Source: Planctomycetota bacterium (GTDB lineage Bacteria > Planctomycetota > SZUA-567). Taken from it: a stretch of DNA of 5,339 bases. Shown here one piece after another: positions 1-5,339 of the stretch. Below the pieces are notes generated by a model. That model did not search any database, was not told the DNA's origin, and was given only the letters and a program-made list of their open reading frames with translations. How positions within the stretch are numbered: the first letter of the stretch is position 1; each line of letters opens with the position of its first letter. The stretch spans positions 1-5,339 of the forward strand of contig JAISYD010000001.1 in NCBI GenBank assembly GCA_031270145.1. Direction: 5' to 3'. Both the position numbers and the translations under genes were made by a program.

Positions 1-3
1 TAT

Positions 4-23
4 AAAACGTGGCACTACGTTTT
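4..23. repeat. Short inverted repeat in AT-rich DNA
   Basis: AAAACGT (4-10) and ACGTTTT (17-23) are perfect 7-base inverted arms around the 6-base spacer GGCACT. On the plus strand the right arm ends in four T, so it could be a weak terminator for a gene to the left of the window. Equally it could be an operator-type dyad. The stem is AT-rich and weak, and the upstream context is missing, so function is open. Confidence 0.35.
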
Positions 24-132
24 GCTCGACATCAAGAAGTCGTTAAAACTAACCATAGCATTTACAAAAGGTTATGAATTCAGCCAGCTAAAAAAACCTC
101 CCCAACTGTCGAAGATGAGCTTGAACTGGCAA

Positions 133-150
133 TCGTGCCTATCGGCACGA
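133..150. repeat. Perfect 7-bp inverted repeat
   Basis: TCGTGCC (133-139) and GGCACGA (144-150) are perfect inverted arms with the 4-base loop TATC. No T tract follows on either strand, so it is not a typical intrinsic terminator. It lies about 65 bases upstream of the candidate -35 of the nitroreductase and could be a regulator site or a small RNA hairpin. The structure is directly visible; any role is inference. Confidence 0.35.
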
Positions 151-213
151 CAGGAGACCAACTTTTACTGTTTCAACAATTCTGGGGATGCCCCGGATTC
201 CCGCGCTTCGGGC

Positions 214-242
214 TTGCGGTTCGGGCCGCAATCATGTATGAT
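214..242 (+). promoter_or_regulatory. Candidate sigma-70 type promoter for the nitroreductase
   Basis: TTGCGG (214-219, three of six matches to TTGACA) is followed after exactly 17 bases by TATGAT (237-242, five of six matches to TATAAT). Transcription would begin near base 249, giving a leader of about 62 bases before the ATG at 311. Two dyads overlap it: TTGCGG/CCGCAA (214-219 and 226-231) over the -35, and AATCAT/ATGATT (230-235 and 238-243) over the -10. That is a layout expected of repressor-controlled promoters. The match was found by eye and is not proof of activity. Confidence 0.45.
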
Positions 243-296
243 TCTCCGTCGTTGCTTGGCAAGCATCCGGGAAAGCCGATTTGACGGCCACTTACG

Positions 297-307
297 AAGG
301 GAGGAGG
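297..307 (+). promoter_or_regulatory. Ribosome binding site that fixes the nitroreductase start
   Basis: The purine run AAGGGAGGAGG holds GGAGG at 300-304, six bases before the ATG at 311, and a second GGAGG at 303-307. It decides the start: the TTG at 281 lies upstream of this site in the same frame and would put the ribosome binding site inside the coding sequence, so ATG 311 is preferred. Confidence 0.85.
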
Positions 308-310
308 CAA

Positions 311-835
311 ATGGACTTCGCCAAATTGTCGGAAGAACGCTATTCGGTGCGCAAATTCGCCAAAACGCCGGTGGAAAAGGAAAAGCTGGATCGCATTCTC
401 CAGGCCGGCCTGAACGCGCCCACCGCCTGCAACAACCAGCCCCAGCGCCTCCTGGTGATCCGCGACGCAGCCGGAATGGAAAAATTGCGGAAATGCACAT
501 CCTATACCTTTGGGGCTCCCATGGCCCTGCTGGTTTGCTTCGACAAGTCGAAAAGCTGGGTGCGGCCCTTCGACGGCGACAACAGCGGGTTGGTGGACGC
601 CAGCATTGTCGCGACCCAGATGATGCTGCAGGCCGCCGACCTGGGGTTGGGCACGACTTGGGTGGGGCATTTCGACCCGGTCAAAATGGCGGCCGAGTTC
701 CATCTGCCGAAGAATTTCACGCCGGCCGCCCTTCTCCCGCTTGGCTATCCCGCCGCCGACGCCGTCAAGAATCCCCTGCACTTCAAGAAACTCCCGTCGG
801 CGGAAGTTGTTTTTTACGACGACTTTCCCGGCTAG
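311..835 (+). CDS. Nitroreductase family protein (FMN-dependent)
   Basis: This 174-residue protein belongs to the nitroreductase family, cytosolic FMN flavoproteins that reduce nitro compounds, quinones or other small acceptors with NAD(P)H. Visible marks are the N-terminal RYSVR (residues 10-14), which in the family contacts the FMN phosphate; NAPTACNNQPQ (35-45), the usual 'aPSa.N.QP'-type stretch; and LGLGTTWVG (111-119) near the flavin. The C-terminal LLPLGYPA (141-148) is also typical. The length fits the short subgroup common in obligate anaerobes. The ATG was chosen because a strong AAGGGAGG lies six bases upstream. The gene stands alone, converging on the dehydrogenase operon, with its own promoter candidate at 214-242. 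Nothing ties it functionally to that operon. The natural substrate cannot be told from sequence. Family call is firm, substrate unknown. Confidence 0.93.
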   Translation: MDFAKLSEERYSVRKFAKTPVEKEKLDRILQAGLNAPTACNNQPQRLLVIRDAAGMEKLRKCTSYTFGAPMALLVCFDKSKSWVRPFDGDNSGLVDASIVATQMMLQAADLGLGTTWVGHFDPVKMAAEFHLPKNFTPAALLPLGYPAADAVKNPLHFKKLPSAEVVFYDDFPG

Positions 836-865
836 CCGCGCCGAAAGGATCGCGCCTCCGGGCCA

Positions 866-884
866 AGGCGGGAAGGCGCCGCCT
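866..884. repeat. Minor hairpin next to the convergent terminator stem
   Basis: AGGCGG (866-871) pairs with CCGCCT (879-884) around a 7-base loop, directly abutting the larger stem that starts at 885. It may stack with or compete with that stem in transcripts from either strand. It is short and in GC-rich DNA, so chance is a real possibility. Confidence 0.3.
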
Positions 885-927
885 CCCATTCGCCCCGATC
901 GCGCCTATGGCGATCGGGGCGAATGGG
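885..927. terminator. Strong stem-loop between convergent genes, probable bidirectional terminator
   Basis: CCCATTCGCCCCGATCGC (885-902) and its exact reverse complement (910-927) form an 18-bp perfect stem with a 7-base loop (903-909). It sits in the 103-base gap between the nitroreductase stop (835) and the E1 stop (939), 11 bases past the E1 stop and 49 past the nitroreductase stop. That placement suits a terminator shared by both genes. There is no T tract after the stem on either strand, so it is not a textbook intrinsic terminator. It may act with Rho, as a 3'-end stabiliser, or as a U-less terminator. Confidence 0.65.
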
Positions 928-938
928 GGATGGACGCG

Positions 939-3404
<2,466 letters not shown>

Positions 3405-3474
3405 GTTTTGGCCCTTTCCGTCAATGGTTTTTTCCGCGCCTGGACGCGGGCGCCCGCCCGCCGCGCGGCCGCGG
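3405..3474 (-). other. GC-rich E3-E1 intercistronic spacer with ribosome binding site
   Basis: The 70-base gap starts, in the direction of transcription, with a very GC-rich stretch (about 3435-3474). This includes the palindrome GCGGGCGCCCGC and a small stem CGGGC/GCCCG with a 4-base loop. It ends with the E1 ribosome binding site GGAAAGGG (3412-3419), seven bases before the ATG. No T tract follows the hairpins on the minus strand, so read-through into E1 is expected. The hairpins could instead shield mRNA ends or tune the E3/E1 ratio, which is inference. Confidence 0.5.
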
Positions 3475-4812
3475 CTATAGAAACATCGCTTCCTTCATTA
3501 TTTCGGCGACCGTCGGATGCGGGAAGACGATCTCCCGGATGTCGCGGGCCCGCATCTCGTTCTCAATCATCACGCAGGCGGCCCCGATCATCTCGGAGGC
3601 GTAGGGGCCGATCACCTGCAGGCCGAGGAGTTCGTCCCGCCCGCCCAGCACCGCCTTGACCAGGCCCCGCTCCCCCTCGGTTTCGGCCAGGAAGCGGCCG
3701 GAGGCGGCAAGCGGCATTTTCAGCGTTCGCGCCTTGAGGCCGGAAGCCTTGGCCTGCGCCTCGGTCAGGCCCACCGTCGCCGCCTCCGGATCGGTGTAGA
3801 GGATGCCGGGAACGGCTGTTTCGCGGCAGATGTCCGGCTGGCCGAACATGTTGTTGACCGCCACCGTCCCCTGGCGCGAGGCGAAGTGGGCAAGCTGGAA
3901 ACGGCCGGAAACATCGCCGGCGGCATAGACTCCGGGCAGGCTGGTCGCGGCCCGCCCGTCCACCCGGATGCCCTTTCGGTCCTGATCCAGGTTGAGGTTT
4001 TCCAGCCCGAACCCCTCAAGGTTCGGCGCCCGGCCGGCGGCGGCGAGAATCCGTTCGGCCTTGACCGACCGGGTTTTCCCCTCCCGGTCGGCGAATACGA
4101 CCTCGCCGTCCGCGATTTTCTCCACCCTGGCGCCGAGATGGACGGCGACGCCGAGGCTTTCGAGTTTGCGCTGGAGGATGGCGGCAATCTCCTTGTCCAG
4201 GTTGCCGCAGATTTGCGGGAGCATTTCGATGATCACGGCCTTTTTGTCGAGCAGCGCGTGGAAAAAGGCGAATTCGACGCCGATTACCCCGCCGCCGATG
4301 ATGGTTATGGATTCCGCGAGGCTTGGCGCCGCCAGCAGCCCGGCGGCGTCGAGGACGGCGGCGTTGCCGGCCAGGCCGGGGATGGGCGGCATGACCGGAC
4401 GCGAGCCGGTGGCGATAAGCAGATTGGCGGCCTCGTGGACGGCGTCGCCGATTTGGACGCGATGCGCGTCGAGGATCCTCGCCTCGCCCTGGAGTACTTC
4501 GACTTTGCGCCTCCGCAACAGCCCGGCGACGCCGCCGCGCAGGGTTTCCTGGATTTTGCCGGTGCGGGCCAGCATTTTCGCGTAGTCGAGGGAGGCTCCG
4601 GCGACGCTCACCCCGAAACTTTGGGAATGCAGGGCGTGGCGGTACAGCTTGGCGGAGTTCAGGAACGCCTTGGTGGGGACGCAGCCGCTGTTGAGGCAGA
4701 CGCCGCCCAGGCGGTCGCGCTCGGCCAGGAGGACGCTTTTGCCCAGGGCGGCGGCGCGATCCGCCGCCACGTAGCCGGCCGGACCGCCGCCGATGATAAT
4801 CAGATCGCGCAT
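3475..4812 (-). CDS. lpdA: Dihydrolipoyl dehydrogenase (E3)
   Basis: This 445-residue cytosolic flavoenzyme reoxidises the dihydrolipoyl group of E2 and passes electrons through a disulfide and FAD to NAD+. All family landmarks are present. The FAD-binding GGGPAG (8-13) ends its fold with Glu31. The redox pair Cys39 and Cys44 sits in CLNSGCVPTK. The NAD-binding GGGVIG (173-178) is followed by Glu196. The second FAD motif AAGD lies at 297-300, and the C-terminal dimer domain ends with HPTVAE (432-437), holding the catalytic His432 and Glu437. Length is slightly under the usual ~460-475 and there is no fused lipoyl domain. Upstream, AAAGGAG (11 bases from ATG) and GGAG (6 bases) form a double ribosome binding site. 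It lies between E2 and E1, so it is the dedicated E3 of this complex. Function is near certain; the symbol follows common usage. Confidence 0.96.
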   Translation of the reverse strand: MRDLIIIGGGPAGYVAADRAAALGKSVLLAERDRLGGVCLNSGCVPTKAFLNSAKLYRHALHSQSFGVSVAGASLDYAKMLARTGKIQETLRGGVAGLLRRRKVEVLQGEARILDAHRVQIGDAVHEAANLLIATGSRPVMPPIPGLAGNAAVLDAAGLLAAPSLAESITIIGGGVIGVEFAFFHALLDKKAVIIEMLPQICGNLDKEIAAILQRKLESLGVAVHLGARVEKIADGEVVFADREGKTRSVKAERILAAAGRAPNLEGFGLENLNLDQDRKGIRVDGRAATSLPGVYAAGDVSGRFQLAHFASRQGTVAVNNMFGQPDICRETAVPGILYTDPEAATVGLTEAQAKASGLKARTLKMPLAASGRFLAETEGERGLVKAVLGGRDELLGLQVIGPYASEMIGAACVMIENEMRARDIREIVFPHPTVAEIMKEAMFL

Positions 4813-4863
4813 GGTTTTCTCCGCTCCTTTCAGGTCCGGGTCGAAACGCCGGCCCGGTTCTTT
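4813..4863 (-). promoter_or_regulatory. E2-E3 spacer with double ribosome binding site for E3
   Basis: The 51-base gap holds two purine-rich sites on the minus strand: AAAGGAG (4824-4830) and GGAG (4819-4822), 11 and 6 bases before the E3 ATG. A 5-bp inverted pair (CCGGG/CCCGG) lies between the E2 stop and these sites, too weak to call a terminator. Spacing and signals support E2-E3 co-transcription. Confidence 0.6.
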
Positions 4864-5339
4864 TTACGCCTTGGCGGCTCCGGTCAGGGCCAGCGCGGCC
4901 TGGATGCCCTCGATGGCCCGCACCAGCGCCTGGAGAAAGCGCGCCGCCGGGGCGCCGTCGACCGCCTGGTGATCGATGGTGAGGGAAAGGCCGAGCCGGG
5001 GCTGGAAGACGGCGCCGCCCGGGCCGGGGACCGGCGTTTGGCGGATGGCGCAAACACCCAGGATCGCCGCCTGGGGGGCGTTCAAAATGGGGGTGAACGA
5101 TTCTACCCCCATAGCCCCCAGGTTCGACACGGTGAAAGTGCCGCCGGTCAGCAGGTCGGGGTTTATCGAGCCCTGGCGGCAATCGGCGGCGAGCCGCCCG
5201 ATGCTCCGGGACAATTCGGCCAGGGACAGGCGGTGGGCATCGGCCACCACCGGCACCATCAACCCGCGCGGAGTGTCCACCGCCACCGCCAGGTTGACCC
5301 GGCTGTGCCTGGCCAGCGTCGCGGCGGCGCGGTCGAAAA
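4864..5339 (-). CDS. Dihydrolipoamide acyltransferase E2, C-terminal catalytic part (5' end outside window)
   Basis: The frame stays open to the right edge and encodes 157 residues ending at TAA (4864-4866). This is the trimeric catalytic core of a 2-oxoacid dehydrogenase E2, which moves the acyl group from lipoyl-lysine to CoA. Visible landmarks, in fragment numbering, are RVNLAVAVDTPRGLMVPV (13-30), FTVSNLGAMGVESFTPILN (68-86), and the active-site motif DHQAVDG (122-128), where His123 and Asp127 match the family HxxxDG. The usual Arg after His is Gln here. The GTG at 5286 is not taken as the start, because conserved core sequence (for example LARHSRVNLA) continues upstream of it. Lipoyl and E1/E3-binding domains would lie outside the window and cannot be confirmed. 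It is the most upstream visible gene of the operon. Substrate class cannot be set from this fragment. Confidence 0.94.
   Translation of the reverse strand, partial: FDRAAATLARHSRVNLAVAVDTPRGLMVPVVADAHRLSLAELSRSIGRLAADCRQGSINPDLLTGGTFTVSNLGAMGVESFTPILNAPQAAILGVCAIRQTPVPGPGGAVFQPRLGLSLTIDHQAVDGAPAARFLQALVRAIEGIQAALALTGAAKA

Larger units (their letters stand above)
1..310. other. Non-coding leader region upstream of the nitroreductase
   Basis: I see no convincing gene here. One frame stays open across it and on through the nitroreductase, but its translation has no recognisable domain and runs out of frame through a real gene. The first ~120 bases are about 39% GC by hand count, far below the rest of the window, which is typical of an intergenic or regulatory stretch or of a composition break. 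Short inverted repeats lie at 4-23, 133-150 and 181-197, and a promoter candidate at 214-242. Whatever lies left of base 1 cannot be seen. Confidence 0.7.

Noticed and set aside
10..25. Sigma-54 promoter look-alike (TGGCAC ... TTGC)
   Set aside because: The GG and GC elements are 11 bases apart instead of the strict 10, and no enhancer site or neighbouring sigma-54 activator is visible. It would also lie about 286 bases from the nearest start codon.
181..197. Hairpin TCTGGGG/CCCCGGA as a terminator or RNA element
   Set aside because: It has a 3-base loop and one G-T pair, no T tract and no upstream gene in view; it is best treated as chance in GC-rich sequence.
281..310. Upstream TTG start for the nitroreductase
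   Set aside because: It would add ten non-conserved residues and place the strong AAGGGAGG site inside the gene; ATG 311 has ideal spacing and matches the family N-terminus.
3405..3440. TTGAC on the minus strand as a separate E1 promoter
   Set aside because: The -35-like sequence lies just upstream of the E1 ribosome binding site, leaving no room for a -10 and a leader before the ATG.
4864..5286. Stand-alone 140-residue gene starting at GTG 5286
   Set aside because: The frame continues open to the window edge with conserved E2 core residues upstream of this GTG, so it is the tail of a longer E2.

Overview
The window suggests a GC-rich (roughly two-thirds G+C by eye) bacterium with anaerobe-type metabolism. 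It carries the 3' part of a 2-oxoacid dehydrogenase complex operon on the minus strand, facing a small FMN nitroreductase gene on the plus strand. The nitroreductase resembles, from memory, the short FMN nitroreductases of obligate anaerobes such as clostridia and spirochaetes. The unusually long single-chain E1 also fits such lineages. The sequence alone does not allow a firm taxonomic call.

Layout, left to right. Positions 1-310 hold no convincing gene. The first ~120 bases are strikingly AT-rich (about 39% GC), and the rest carries short inverted repeats and a plausible promoter for the nitroreductase (TTGCGG, 17 bases, TATGAT). The nitroreductase occupies 311-835 (+). A convergent gap (836-938) holds an 18-bp perfect stem-loop that probably ends transcription from both sides. 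The minus strand then carries, read right to left in transcription order: the C-terminal part of an E2 dihydrolipoamide acyltransferase (4864-5339, cut by the window edge), an E3 dihydrolipoyl dehydrogenase (3475-4812), and a fused alpha/beta thiamine-diphosphate E1 (939-3404). Gaps between them are 51 and 70 bases, and each downstream gene has its own good ribosome binding site, so they look like one operon.

Together E1, E2 and E3 make up a complete 2-oxoacid dehydrogenase machine. E1 decarboxylates the 2-oxoacid on thiamine diphosphate and reductively acylates the lipoyl group on E2. E2 passes the acyl group to CoA. E3 reoxidises dihydrolipoamide through FAD and a disulfide to NAD+. The loop after the E1 alpha TPP site resembles pyruvate dehydrogenase E1 alpha more than branched-chain E1 alpha, so pyruvate is the best guess, with acetoin as an alternative. 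No mobile element, CRISPR array, tRNA or rRNA was seen. I found no evidence for a wholly new system. The points most worth a second look are the fused, insertion-bearing E1 with an altered TPP motif, the E2-E3-E1 gene order, and the two dyads over the nitroreductase promoter.
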